Shown: positions 52,311 to 63,389, counted from the first letter of the stretch. The stretch: 64,000 nucleotides of DNA from Saturnia japonica (GCA_033032175.1 CM065308.1:21323590-21387589); one strand, 5' to 3'. Translations and numbers: made by a program. Notes: generated by a model not told the origin, from the letters alone.

Positions 52311-52611
52311 TGTATGAAAAACAGCAACTAAATAAAAACCTCTCTCCACTTCAGTCTCACCTTACCGGTTTAAGCTTCTTTTTAACCGTCCTTTACGAAA
52401 AGCTAAATTTGTTTTTATAAACCGTTAATATCCAATGAATAATAAATTAGTAATAGGTCCCTACATATCAAATTTATTGTATGTCTGTTTAGTGTAATTT
52501 AATAAAAATCTTGAATAGTGTAAACACCAAACAACGACATCTATCGCAAAAAAAATAGATCGAATAATTATTTTTAATGATTTTCAACATTTAAAAATAA
52601 CGTTTTATCTT

Positions 52612-52998
52612 TTTGTATTTACACATCTAATCAATAAGTTTAATATCAAATTGGATCCACTAAAACCATAAAAATATATTAAAATAATTTACAAGAAATT
52701 TACTTTTAATCTTATGTCGATATTGGTTTCAATATATGTTTTTAAAATATATATTATTAAATATCTATTTTGATCAATGTATAGTATGCATTCTACTTAG
52801 GGTTCCATTCCGACACTTTTTAGTTGCCTAAACCTTAAATCCTAAGACTAAATTTTAACAGTTTTGATTTTATTTATTTGTATTTATTTACACATCAAAT
52901 CAACAAGTTTAATATCAAATATTGGATCAATAAAAAGTTATTAAAATAATTTACAAGAAATTCACTTTTAATCTTACTTCGATATTGGTTTCAGATAT
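52612..52998 (+). repeat. Two local direct repeats of ~125 bp
   Basis: 52612-52737 and 52877-52998 share 'aagtttaatatcaaa', 'aaaataatttacaagaaatt', 'acttttaatctta' and 'cgatattggtttca' with short gaps. They may be a local duplication or the ends of a decayed element. Confidence 0.6.
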
Positions 52999-53146
52999 GG
53001 AAAATGAAAGGCAAACCGCTGCTAAGATGCGTATTAAATTAGCTCACTCAAAATCACTCGTCAAAATAGACGAATCAAACATAAAAGACGATTCAAAAGC
53101 ATTACAAGTGTTAATAATCATTAAAAAAACTATTCATAAATGGTAG
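52997..53146 (+). CDS. Small terminal-exon-like ORF (candidate)
   Basis: 49 codons from ATG 52997 to TAG 53146: a charged peptide beginning MENERQTAAKMRIKLAHSKS. It is directly preceded by an acceptor-like 'ttggtttcag' (52985-52994) and followed by AATAAA near 53222. This fits a last coding exon, but the acceptor-like motif belongs to the repeat unit described at 52877-52998. No family recognised, and it could be chance. Confidence 0.2.
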   Translation: MENERQTAAKMRIKLAHSKSLVKIDESNIKDDSKALQVLIIIKKTIHKW

Positions 53147-53548
53147 TCTTATTATGAGTATTTTGTTAAAATTGAGATTTTGCAAGGGAATTTTCCAATT
53201 TAGATAATCTGTATCCTTGTCAATAAAATTTTATTGATATATAAAACTGTTTCTGTATCTTTTAGACAAATATCTAACTACTATACTTTTCGAATTAATA
53301 AATATATTAGTATAATAAACAAATTACGAAATAAATTAAATCTTACATTGTTTTACTAAAATTGGTGGTGGGACAAAGCAAAAACCGGTACCTTCTATCA
53401 ATATTTAAAAAAAATAAGGTGTTATTATTTTCTTTCTAAGCAGGATTATTAGCAGATAATATTGTTAAAAACCAACTACAGATTTTAATATTTTTTTTAA
53501 TTATTTCTCAAAGTGTGAAACTAACTAAAAAATTACTATTACTAAACT
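53147..53548. other. No gene seen; AT-rich
   Basis: AT-rich sequence with no recognisable feature other than the AATAAA mentioned for the preceding ORF. Confidence 0.35.
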
Positions 53549-53793
53549 GCCTCGTTAGCCTATAGTGGTCGAGCTACGAGCGAGGTCTTGGGTTCGAATC
53601 CCAGGTCGAGCAAAGTGTTATTGGGTTTTTCCTATGAAATTCTCATAGCAGCCCGGAGTTTGGTTTCGTGCCCGATTAATGGCAATAGGCTCGCCCCCTA
53701 TTACATGGGACCTAAAAACATACTTGGCGAACTGTGGGTGTACATTAATACACCTCTGCCTAACCCTTCGAGGAATAGAGGTCTGATGGTATG
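53549..53793 (+). repeat. tRNA-derived SINE, family C
   Basis: Starts 'ctgcctcgttagcctatagt' (A box) and has 'gggttcgaatcccaggtcg' (a near-perfect B box), then the family body up to 'ggtctgatggtatg'. It is the best-preserved of the three copies here. Confidence 0.8.
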
Positions 53794-54177
53794 TTAAAAT
53801 ACTCTAAAAAATTTAATGAAAGTCACGGGACATATCTATAATACACATATAATTTTTTTGTGAAAATGACTCATCTACTATCTAGTAGATATATCTATGC
53901 GTACGACACCGTCAACATGATATTTCATAAATGAAAACCATTAATTTAAAATAGTGACAAATATGTAGATGTATTGAAATTCAATATCGGTGAATTAATC
54001 GTGCAACGTAATTTGTGAATGTCTTTCCACCCTTCTCTCATACTCTGTGAATGCCTCTGACTCCCTGGCCACAGCGTGATACTTACAATCTGTAGTAGAA
54101 TTATAAAAGGACAGTTATTGAGACAATCTATTGTTACATTAGCGATTAGCGAGACCCTTGGTTTATGAAATCCAAGT

Positions 54178-54264
54178 TTTTTTTTTTTTTTTTAGAACTG
54201 ACTACACTGTTAGCCTTAGGGGCCCTAAAGCCGCTGCGGCTTTTACAGCTTCACCGGACTTGGG
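54178..54264 (-). repeat. 5'-truncated Jockey LINE copy with 11-bp TSD
   Basis: A T-run, then the reverse of the Jockey 3' end ('agaactgactacactgttag', 'cttttacagcttcaccgg'). It is flanked by perfect GAAATCCAAGT at 54167-54177 and 54265-54275. It lies only about 25 bp upstream of a TATA-like motif. Confidence 0.85.
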
Positions 54265-54287
54265 GAAATCCAAGTGCACGCAGCCTC

Positions 54288-54295
54288 TTTAAATA
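54288..54295 (+). promoter_or_regulatory. TATA-like motif upstream of signal-peptide exon
   Basis: TTTAAATA 75 bp before ATG 54370. A start site near 54315-54325 would leave a roughly 45-55-nt 5' UTR. Weak, position-based evidence. Confidence 0.25.
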
Positions 54296-54369
54296 AGTCG
54301 ACGCATCTCGCGACTAGAGGGCTGGCCAATACCTCGGTCAACGGATAAGCATTGCTATGCAATGAAATA

Positions 54370-54417
54370 ATGCAGCCAGCCTTCTTGGTACTCTTCCTTC
54401 TGGCGGCGAGTTGGATG
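54370..54417 (+). CDS. Candidate first coding exon encoding a signal peptide
   Basis: ATG followed by QPAFLVLFLLAASWM: a 16-residue hydrophobic leader with small residues near its end, then GTAAAT, a usable splice donor in phase 0. In insects many secreted-protein genes have such a mini first exon. No continuation exon with an acceptor was recognised within the window, and the frame stops five codons after the donor. The upstream sequence is GC-richer than its surroundings. Could be chance; no product name is possible. Confidence 0.35.
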
Positions 54418-54962
54418 GTAAATAATACTTAATGTTATATATGCAAATTAATGCGTAATATATAGTTTTAATTTGGATATTTATACATTCACTTTATTTA
54501 AATTTAAATTATTAGTTAAGATTTAATGACTATACTATATTATATACAATGTCAAATTAATTTTACATTATCTCTCATTATGTTAATTAATTGTTAAAAA
54601 AAATTGTGTTATAATTTATATTTAAAAGTCACTCAAAAGTATTTTATTTAACATTCAAAATTCTTGAACGACCGCTATAACTTTTTTATTTCAATTATTT
54701 TGGGGTTTTGTTTTTGAGAAAAAGTGTGTGGCAATGCTCATGGGCAAAACCAGTACATTAGTTAGGGGCTGGGGGTAAGTTAAGGGAAAACGAATTGAAA
54801 ATTTTTGAATCGTTTTGTACGTGATTGGACAGAGATGGCGTAAGGTCGCACCCTAAACGTTGGCCGGAGTGTTATGAAGTCGAAATTGAGATTTCGACAT
54901 TAATATCATTTGGTACGTTTAGCGGCAGTGACGGGAAGCAGGGAAGGCAGTGAGGACAGCTT

Positions 54963-54967
<5 letters not shown>
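54418..54967. other. No gene seen
   Basis: AT-rich, presumably intronic if the preceding exon is real. Confidence 0.3.

Positions 54968-55008
<41 letters not shown>
54968..55008 (+). repeat. (AT)n microsatellite
   Basis: About 20 AT units. Confidence 0.95.
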
Positions 55009-55012
<4 letters not shown>

Positions 55013-55099
55013 TAAACCCTTTCCTTTGATACCTAACACAGAACAATTGAAATTTTTTAAATGCAGGTCTTCATGTCCTCTAGAGGGCATCATATTGTA

Positions 55100-55560
55100 T
55101 TCAGTGTAACGTTACATAGCCTTTAACCAGCGGACAATCAAGACGCTTCTAACGACATCTCATTTTTCAAATTATGTATGGTGATTATGATAGGACGACC
55201 CATGTGGCCAGTAACAACTGTGAGTTGATGTTTTTTTTTCTTGACGGTAAAGAATCTCGTAAGGACCAGTGTATGGTTGTTGTAGTGGACGGCGGATAGT
55301 ATCATCGCGTATAAAAATATGACTGGTCAATTTTAAATCTTTGAACAAGGTGGACGGTTGAGCGTGAAGCAGGAGTTGGCCTGAGCTTACTCATTTTGTA
55401 GCGTAGCCGATCCACAAAACCTGTAACATCGTTGGCACGGTTAGTGCGAGGGCAACTGCGACAAATTCACCATATAGTAAACTCTTCAGACGAAGCATTT
55501 AAATCCTCGTTTGAGTGTAGAACGCATACCCAGTAAGTACTAATGGAGTCCACCACACAT
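55100..55560 (-). pseudogene. Gypsy-like integrase C-terminal relic
   Basis: The minus strand encodes pieces of a gypsy pol end: GEFVAVALALTVP-like segment, then after a frameshift SSGQLLLHAQPSTLFKDL and LTSHIFIRDDTIRRPLQQPY followed by TGPYEILYRQ. This is the region after the integrase core in insect gypsy elements. Frameshifts and the lack of LTRs or gag nearby show a fragment. It differs from the integrase piece at 14.0 kb and so comes from another gypsy family. Confidence 0.65.
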
Positions 55561-56394
55561 ATATATATAGCGGTTAAAATCATAAACCCCCTTTCGATAC
55601 GCAGTAGTCACGTAATCAAATAACATGCATACTCTAACAATCAATATCAAAACAGGATTTCACATTATCCGTACAACTTAAGACATCCCGGGATATAATC
55701 CGACATTTGTGACAACCCTAACTAAAAATTAATTTGTACAAGAACAAAAGTCTAGGAAAAATTTTGAAATAGATGTTTTCTTTGCGAGTAACTTGTAGAT
55801 TTCACTAAGTATGTTTAGCATAGTGTTTCAACTGTGGAAGCGTCAAAAACATGATGATAGCTCGACAGCTGATGCCGACGCATAATCTTATATTTCTGAG
55901 ATGCCAACTTCATTTTAAAATTTTAACTATATTAACAACAGCTATGTTAACAGGCTTAATAAATTTCAACATATCTCTCCTTTAGGCTTCGTCGTACTCG
56001 AGTAAAAATAGAAGTGCTTCATAATAAACTTATGATTTATCAAATTACAAAAAAATCAACATTTGTCGAACTATGAACTCAGATAAGCTAAAGCGTTTAT
56101 TACATGTCTCCGTATGCATCAATACTATTAACCGGTTATCGGTTTTATACTCAGACGGTTCGCAACTGATATTTACTATATCAATGTGTCGTAATTGATT
56201 TTTATTACTGATTACTACTGTTTAGTACTTTACTTTTAGTACAGTGCATGTTTAGCTTAGCATGCTTTGCATTATTCGCTTTTTTTTATTTATATGCAAT
56301 ACAGGTACAAAGTTCATGCTAAGCTTAGCTTTGCATGATTTGCATTATTTGTTTTTTTTTTTAATTGCAAAGCAGGTAGTCATATAAAAAATTT
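55561..56394. other. No gene seen; short duplicated phrase
   Basis: 'agcttagcatgctttgcatt' near 56252 recurs as 'agcttagctttgcatgattt' near 56323, an imperfect local duplication. No ORF of interest. Confidence 0.35.
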
Positions 56395-56645
56395 GGGGAT
56401 CCACAGAACAATTGCTCTAAGAATTACTACACTTAAGTGGCAATGAGTGAGGCAGATAGTTCGTAAAACCGATGTCTGATGGAGACAAAGAGTTCTCGAG
56501 TAGTGAAAACGTACCGCAAGTTGCTGCGTAGGCAGACCCGCCATATGGTGGATCGGTGACTTTGTGAGGGTTTCGGAAAGCCATAGGATAGGAGTAGCCC
56601 AGAACCGATCTTGTGGGGGAGACTTATGGGCAGTAGTGCACATCT
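56395..56645 (+). pseudogene. RTE-like LINE ORF2 C-terminal relic
   Basis: Read on the plus strand with stops: LRITTLKWQ, VRQIVRKTD, a KRTASCCVGRPAIWWIGDF segment and VSESHRIGVAQNRS. This matches the widespread lepidopteran C-terminus of the form 'LKWQWAGHIxRRTD...GRPPxRWxDDL...WxRxAQDR'. Several in-frame stops; no other part of the element adjoins. Confidence 0.55.
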
Positions 56646-56988
56646 TTCAGTTAAAATAATGACATCAATGGAAGCTTAAAAGTAATATCAGTGACAGAGA
56701 AGTTAAGGAGTGGTAAGTTACTATATAATGGGGAGGGGTGAAAGCCATGAAGTATCATTATATTTTAAGTATGAACGTAGACAGATAGAAGTAGAAAAAG
56801 ACCGAAGACACCACTCAAATTTTGGCTCCTTTAATTTTCATAGTATATTGCTCGTTTGCGAGAGAAATATCTTTGGAACTTCCAAGTAAAACGGTAATAT
56901 ATAATTTAAAAATCAATTCTGCATGTCCTACTTGCCTAACTACCCTCCTACTTGTCCTAAATGTATAAACTCATGTTTCTTTATTCCT
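56646..56988. other. No gene seen
   Basis: No recognisable structure. Confidence 0.3.
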
Positions 56989-57238
56989 CCCAGAAGGCAA
57001 GGCAAGTTAGTTAGAACGAATTTTACGGATAAGGAATTAGTTAGATTGCGACTTATTGGTGTGTACGGCAACAGCTCAAGCCGAGGTTCGGCCACTTTGG
57101 CACCCTTGAGCTTGTTGCCACGCTTTCGCGGCTGAGTGCCTTTTGCGCTTGCCCTCAAACCCGATGAAATTGTCAAAGCCTCTAATAGCTCCAGAGCCCT
57201 TAAGGATAACAGCTCAGTCAGTTCGAAATAAAAGTAGT
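56989..57238 (+). repeat. 5'-truncated Jockey LINE copy (~250 bp)
   Basis: Begins at 'cctcccagaaggcaagg', includes 'gccgaggttcggccactttg', 'cgcggctgagtgcc' and 'cagtcagttcgaaataaaag'. Diverged from the full-length element, so older than the 54.2-kb copy. Confidence 0.7.
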
Positions 57239-57279
57239 TAATGTAAAAAAGGTTAAGTGCAGATGGACTGTAAGTAACA

Positions 57280-57600
57280 CACCATGGGAAGAGTATCGTC
57301 TGTGGAAGCGTAGATAAGTCCGTAACCTTGATCCTCAGTGCGTGGCTGTCCGAACTATAGAAGCTGAATACATCTTGAATGAGAAGAATGTTATATGAAA
57401 ATGAGTGAATACTTTGAGGAGAACTAAGAGGACTTTTAATGTTCGTGACGATATGGAGGTTTCTGTAAAATCTGCTCCAGAGCCCAGCGCGTGATGTCCT
57501 GTTATGAAAACGAGAAGAGGAGATTAGGTTGAACAGCTCTTCTGTATATTCCCCATGATACTTACGGTAGAATATCTATTTCAGTTATTGCCAATTTTAT
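57280..57600 (-). pseudogene. LINE family E ORF2 tail fragment
   Basis: The minus strand encodes YRKYHGEYTEELFNLISSS and adjoining residues, matching the 23.2-kb copy's YHGECSEELFNL. Broken by frameshifts. Confidence 0.55.
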
Positions 57601-57844
57601 AAACACTTGTACGGATAAAACTTTGTTTGAAGTTGAACAAATGCGTGAATGGACTTTATTGGTCTTAATAATCTTATTCGACTGACAGTGACCACAATTG
57701 AACACAATTGTAATTCAATTGTACGCACATAGCTTTGCTAACGAAGAACAATGTTTACTTTATCATTTCTGCTACATAACACATAATTACAACTTATCTA
57801 TCTAGGTTAATAGTTCTTACGTATAAAATAGTCACGGCTTACAT

Positions 57845-57910
57845 TAATAGACTTCGTGGCGCTGTGGTAGTTAACCTAGAGGTCGTGCAATCGATTCCCA
57901 AACAGAATTG
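57845..57910 (+). repeat. tRNA-like SINE head (other family)
   Basis: 'gtggcgctgtggtagttaac' (A-box-like) and 'tgcaatcgattcccaaac' (B-box-like) are spaced as in a tRNA. No body matching families A or C. It is not a functional tRNA: no acceptor-stem pairing was found. Confidence 0.4.
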
Positions 57911-58149
57911 ACTCGTGTTTTGGATCGTAATAATTGTCACTTTGAGTTGCTTCTGTACGAACGTGACTCGTTTAGAAAAATGTTTTGCTCGCGCATAGCC
58001 GTTAATAGTTTTAGTTCGAATAAAATATTTTACGATATTTTGTCTTTAGTGATACGTCGACTAATAGCTTGCGTACTAACAGAAACGCCGCTACGCTCGT
58101 GTAGGTGGATATCCTTCCAAATCAACGACACATGTCAGTAGTTCCAATA

Positions 58150-58310
58150 TTATTTGCCTCACGGTTTACCCCGCGTTTTTAATTTACTCGACAAACTCTC
58201 CACCACGCTGACGCAGTCGCCATCGAAACCACGCAACCTATCGTATTTCCCAATTCCTGTACCTAATGTTAACCTACGAATTGTGGCAAGGAATCAAAGA
58301 ATGTCATGTT
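58150..58310 (-). repeat. Short repeat family D fragment (antisense)
   Basis: 'tgcctcacggtttaccccgc', 'tactcgacaaactc' and 'cctatcgtatt' align with the antisense copies at 34.8 and 63.4 kb. Confidence 0.45.
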
Positions 58311-59654
58311 TATGACACTACTATTATATGCGTCATGGAAAAAGTCGTAATAGTATAATTATTGCAACCCAGCTTAAGAAAATAACTCTACACGGAACAC
58401 AAACCACGGAGATAATTAAGGGTCAAGGTGGCAGACAAAGCAAAACAAAAATGGATATATGAAGTATTAATGAAAATGCGTCGTAAGTTGACCTTGGAAA
58501 TCCGTACATAGGTAATGATGAATAACTAACTAACAGAGTTGCCTTGTATACTGATTTCACCCAGATAGTTAGGTAATTTAGTGCCTTATTTGGATTAACA
58601 AAATTATAAGTAAATTTATTATGATATGGTATGTTTTTTACCGTTATAAGTGATTAGAAAACGGCTCATTAAGGACGCGCTCTTAAAAAGTGTTTCATTT
58701 TCACTGTTTTTAGTACCGATTACAACAAAACTATTAAACTTTATAACGGGTATCTATGGGTAGACTGAACCTTTGAAATCAAATGTACAATAAATTGAAA
58801 TCATTTATTGATTTTCATTTTTTTTTTAAATCACTTTCCCGTAGTCCGCGATTCACGGTTAATTCAGATACCAATTAGTCACTAAATAAACCATTTTCAA
58901 AGTAAAAAGATACCGTATTATACTACATATACTCAAGTAATTGAATAAAAAATAATTTCAAATAATATTCACTGTAATATTTAACACAAAAAACCATTTA
59001 GTTTCTGTAGAAATTGTAACAAAGAAACGAGTTAAACAAAAATGAGATTCGCGCTCGAGCGCCTTTACAACATGTCCGCGTAATTTTGCACAATTTTTTT
59101 GAAACAAATACATCGTTGTATGTACACAAATATATAATGCTTTGCGCTCGGCCAGTGAAGGCGAGCGACGACGAGGTCGAATGTGACGAGAGCTCGCTCG
59201 GGTCGACTCATACGCGGTCGCTTTGACTCGTAGCCGCTCGCTTTTTTTTTTTTTTTTATATTTTTGGAATACATCAGACTGGCGAACGAGAGTGAGTAAG
59301 TAAGTAAAATAACAGCATCACAAAGGCATATTTTATTGGACCCAGTAACGCCTGACTTCACTCTCCTTACAGATTGTAGAATATTTTTGTATAAAACTGC
59401 TGGCAACCCTACCTATCGGGTTCTACTGTAAGTGAACAATTGAGAATCGTATTAAAACAGGTACCTGAGTGTAATCATTCTATCGTAATATATGGAACAT
59501 ATTGTCAAGTGTCTGTTTAAGTACATCTGAGATAAAAATATTAACTGTTGATATAGAATTTATCATGTAACCATTTATTGTTTAGTCAAAAAGCGGAATA
59601 TAATACTATGATTGTAAAAAGTTAAAGTTTATATGTTTGTTTCATATAAAATCA
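58311..59654. other. No gene seen; GC-rich hairpin near 59160-59241
   Basis: Mostly AT-rich. A GC-rich patch has GCGAGCGACGACGAG and, about 65 bp later, the complement of GCGAGCGGCTACGAG, able to form a stem. It is followed by a T-run (59243-59258). No ORF with a domain. Confidence 0.4.
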
Positions 59655-60295
59655 GAATTAAAAATATACTTTATTCCATTTAGGTCCTAAGAAGGCGCAT
59701 AAGAACGTCAAAACACTACTACCGGTTCGGAAAAAATCCCAGTCACCGAGAAGAGTCGACATGAAACTCGGTCGGGTTTACCTTCTTTTTTTCAACTGTA
59801 CAAATAATATTTACAGATAATAATCATATTAATAATTTAGTGAACGCACAGACAGGTAGTCACTTCCATACGTCAGTATCATCCTCGTCGTAATGATCCA
59901 CTCTATAATAACCTTTTGACAGTAAAACCAGCTTGACATGGTCCTCGAATGTACTGTCCGGCAAATCATTAATGTGCTTTCGGTATCTTATTAAAGAACC
60001 TAATTCTATTACCTAAAAAGCTTTTATTGGTCGCATTAAGCCTAAAACACGGTACGACTAATTTATGTCTATTTCTATTATTAAAACTGTGCTGGTCTTT
60101 GAGAAAACCTTGCTTGTTCATGTTTTTACGAATATACATTAAATTATCAAGGATGTATTGGGAGGACAAAGTTAAGATATTAAATCCCTGGAATTTGTCC
60201 TTTACCGATTCGCTAGCTCTCATGTTGTAGATTGCTTGAATTGCCTGCCTTTGTAACATAAATATGGTATCTACCTCAGTTGTTGTCCCCACAGT
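59655..60295 (-). pseudogene. 5'-truncated LINE family F: ORF2 C-terminus and 3' UTR
   Basis: The minus-strand frame from 60292 encodes FMLQRQAIQAIYNMRASESV, then LSSQYILDNLMYIRKN and HKLVVPCFRLNATNKSFLGN, the thumb-to-tail region of a CR1/Jockey-group ORF2. The last codons are frameshifted near 59970, and the 3' UTR runs to the 'tactttattccattt' tail. It is more complete than the 48.7-kb and 7.3-kb copies. Confidence 0.75.
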
Positions 60296-60299
60296 AAAA

Positions 60300-60755
60300 T
60301 ACCGTAAGACCTTAAGCTATGAATGTAAGCGAAATAGACTAACCTAGCAGTGGCAATATGTCTTAATTTCTGGAACTACTCTGATTTAATTATAATTGTT
60401 TTGGATATGAGCGCTATTTTTTATTCTTATGAAATTTGAATTTGCGATAACTATTATTTATATAAAGTTGAAAAAACACTCACAACTGTCATGGGAAAAA
60501 TTTGTCAAGAACAAAAAAAAACTACATATTTAAGGCTATTTTTTCATTCAATTGGACACGCTCGCCTCACTGAGTTGTGAATTCTGTTGCGACATCCCTT
60601 TTTCCTTAAAATTTCTTCTACTCATTGGGGTTATAACTGGGTTTAAAATACGCGCGTAAATCTATCGCGTATTTGTTCGTCAAACCGAGAACGATGTAAT
60701 AGCCCCTTCGGAACGGCAGTGATACATACGCTGCGAATAATTTCGTTGTAAATTG
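60300..60755. other. No gene seen; possible upstream region of a gene
   Basis: AT-rich to 60540, then somewhat GC-richer with CpGs (60550-60740). No ORF. Confidence 0.3.
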
Positions 60756-60763
60756 CATAAAAG
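60756..60763 (+). promoter_or_regulatory. TATA-like motif (tentative)
   Basis: CATAAAAG, about 30 bp before a plausible start site and 130 bp before the ATG|GTAAGT junction at 60891. Confidence 0.2.
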
Positions 60764-60789
60764 CATTGCTTCCGATAGGAAGCCTAGTG

Positions 60790-60891
60790 AAATACACTTT
60801 CTAGCGCTCTAAAAGTGTTAAGACTGTTCAAGACGTGTGAAGAAGTTCAGGGTGCACCCTCGGATTGTAGCAGATACAATCAGAATACATG
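60790..60891 (+). other. Candidate 5' UTR exon ending in a start codon
   Basis: An approximately 100-bp segment ends CAGAATACATG followed by a consensus donor GTAAGT at 60892-60897. Exons in which ATG is the last codon before the intron are common in insects. No matching acceptor exon was identified before the end of the window. Confidence 0.3.
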
Positions 60892-61139
60892 GTAAGTCCC
60901 CTTACTGCTTTTTTCTAAGTCTTTTGAATCGTCGCATCCTCTTGGTTGTGTTTAGCTTCAATTCTTGCATCCTACGAACAGATGTCTGAAATAACTGGCT
61001 TGCTCTGATACACGGGCAGTACCGTCCAAAATTTAACCTATCATCACAGCTAATAATTATTCAGATTCAATTAGCACTCTATTCCTATGCAAGGACAACC
61101 ACAATTAGTTTCATATTCCTGAGAAAACGGTAATAAATA
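60892..61139. other. No gene seen
   Basis: No feature recognised; intronic if the preceding exon is real. Confidence 0.25.
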
Positions 61140-61290
61140 CAAGTGTAGTCAGTTAGATCGAATAAAAAGTTTACATTCGCGAAACTGCATGCATTGCACC
61201 AGCCCAAGCCAAGGTTCAGCCACTGTGGCACCCTTGCGTCTTTAAACATTTAGGCTGAAAGCCAGTGAAAGCCCCTTCGAAAAAAAGAAA
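61140..61290 (+). repeat. 5'-truncated Jockey LINE copy (diverged)
   Basis: 'agttagatcg', 'gccaaggttcagccactgtg' and 'ttaggctgaaagcc' then 'cgaaaaaaagaaag'. Internally deleted relative to the full-length 3' UTR. Confidence 0.6.
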
Positions 61291-61417
61291 GAAAATGTCT
61301 TGAGAATTTGTTGTGATACAGGCGTGCACTAGTGATTGTTGGCAACCAACATACACAACAGTTTAAATACACCGAGCCAGCCTGAGATATATATTTTATG
61401 ATTAAATTTATACCAAT

Positions 61418-62047
61418 ATTATAAAGCTAAGGAGTTTGTTTGTTCGGTTGAACACTAAAACTACTAGTTCAAATGGAAAAAATGTTTTAGTGTTGGATAG
61501 CCAATTTATCAAGAAAGGCTATAGGCTATATAACATCACGCTACGACCAATAGGAGCGGAGCATCAATGAAAAATATTGCAAAAACGATGGAAATTTATT
61601 CCTCTTGAGAACTTCCACTGCTTGCGCTGCTTGAATGGTCAAAGTTACGCAATAATCATGTGACGAAATTGTTTCTCTTAAAGAGTTATGAGAATTAAAA
61701 TATAAACTTTTTATGGTAATACAATTTGTTATAAAATAATGAATTATGTGTGAAGGTGTTTTTATATACATGGTATTAATCCTTATAGAAATAAATTCTT
61801 TATTTATCACAAGTATTTGATTTTGAACAAAATTGCCTTACACAATAATTGATTTAAATGAATATCTCAGGAGATATCACAGTTTTAAAATAATTCTGCA
61901 GCAAAATAGTGATCAAGTATCGCGAGCGCATTTTTATTATACAGAATAATGTGGGAGGCGGGCGGTACCTATAACGACAGACACTCTCCCTAACCCTTTC
62001 TCTCTCTATCTTATATGACGCAGACGAAGTTGCGCCTGTCAGCTAGT
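61418..62047 (+). repeat. Short repeat family D, long copy 2
   Basis: 'tattataaagctaaggagtt' to 'gttgcgcctgtcagctagtt'; a close match to 51376-52076 over its whole length. Confidence 0.8.
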
Positions 62048-62374
62048 TACATATACTCTTGTTGTCAGCTTAGGCAATTTGTTGTCAATTAGGCGACTGG
62101 TAATGAATTTATGCTGATAAATTTTTCGTAAAAGGCGACTGCTCGCAATTTAGTGTAATTAAATTGAATTATGAAGTTATTTACATTAAACAACTTTCTT
62201 GTGCAACGGTTTTTCACACTCGGACAGTACAGCTTCCATATAATATTACATGCCGTATCTGGGACGGTTCCTCCCAATATTCTTTGACGCCCTTTATAGG
62301 TTGTAGTAACGGGCTATCTGAATTATCAATGATACCAACCTTACTAAGAATTTAGAACCGATTCAATTACGAAG

Positions 62375-62650
62375 AGTTATTGCCTTTCTGAGCTATTTTG
62401 TCGTGTATCATGACAAGTGTTCTGAAGGATTGTTTAACCTCATCTCATTGTCTACCTTCCACTAGAGAACCACGTGGACTGATATATGAAGTCACAGTTG
62501 TACAATAGCATCCATCCATCATTTGTTATGTGAATCGTATTGTCAAGATGTGGAATCGCCTACCGTTCAGCGTGTTCCCTCCCTTCTACAACATCGGGTC
62601 CTTCAAACGAGGCATGAAGATTATGTATTTCTGGAGGCTGACGACGGTGA
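62375..62650 (+). pseudogene. LINE family E ORF2 tail fragment
   Basis: The plus strand encodes, with a frame break, VNRIVKMWNRLPFSVFPPFY followed by NIGSFKRGMK, the C-terminal signature seen in the family E copies. No other part is preserved. Confidence 0.6.
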
Positions 62651-62798
62651 CGAGTACCGATGGAATTTGACTCCAATGACATTCACACCGTTACTTCTGA
62701 ACTGTACCGTACTTTCCATCAAGTATTGAGCAGTAATTTTGCTGAGTTACTATAAGAAGTTTTTCCGGTGTTAACGAAGTAAGTTTAATCAAGATTAA

Positions 62799-62822
62799 TT
62801 TTTTTTTTTTTTTTTTTTTTTT
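62799..62822 (+). repeat. Poly(T) run
   Basis: 24 T, possibly the tail of an antisense retroposed copy; the adjacent sequence has further T-rich repeats of 'aattttt'. Confidence 0.8.
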
Positions 62823-63389
62823 AATTTTTAATTTTTAATCAATTTTTTTCAAACACAATTTTTAATCAAGATACATCGTGAGAAATTCTCAAGATACTTG
62901 AGCAATTTTTCAATAAGAAGCGAGTCATAGTATCGGTGATTATAGTCTGAATTGGCGCATCCGTTTACAGCAAGTGGGTGAAACTTTCTTTTTAACTAAT
63001 GATTCTCGCTATAATAAAAAGCATGTTATTTGGCTAAATCTTCATTGATTTCAAACATAATTTTTCATTGGGAATTGTTATTTATTTTAATAAAAGTTTA
63101 AAACAAAAAACAATCATAATCGGCTTCTTCTGCCAGTCGACTCCAGTAGACTTCTGTACTAATATGAAAGACTAGCTGACCCTTTTGCAACATTTTTCAT
63201 TGATACTCTGATTTCAATGAAGTACTGTCAATAATAATTGTAATATGATATGATTGTAATATGATTCATATTAATTTAAAATTTCTATGTTTATCACGAA
63301 CCGGTTTGCGTAACGTATTGAGGCCTCTAGAGGGCTGACAAACAGGATTACACGCTATTTTCGGACCTTGAAATAAATTTATAGTAATA
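62823..63389. other. No gene seen; AT-rich
   Basis: No recognisable coding or repeat structure. Confidence 0.35.

Noticed and set aside
59160..59241. GC-rich hairpin as a terminator or RNA gene
   Set aside because: The stem is imperfect with a long loop and nothing transcribed is recognisable beside it.
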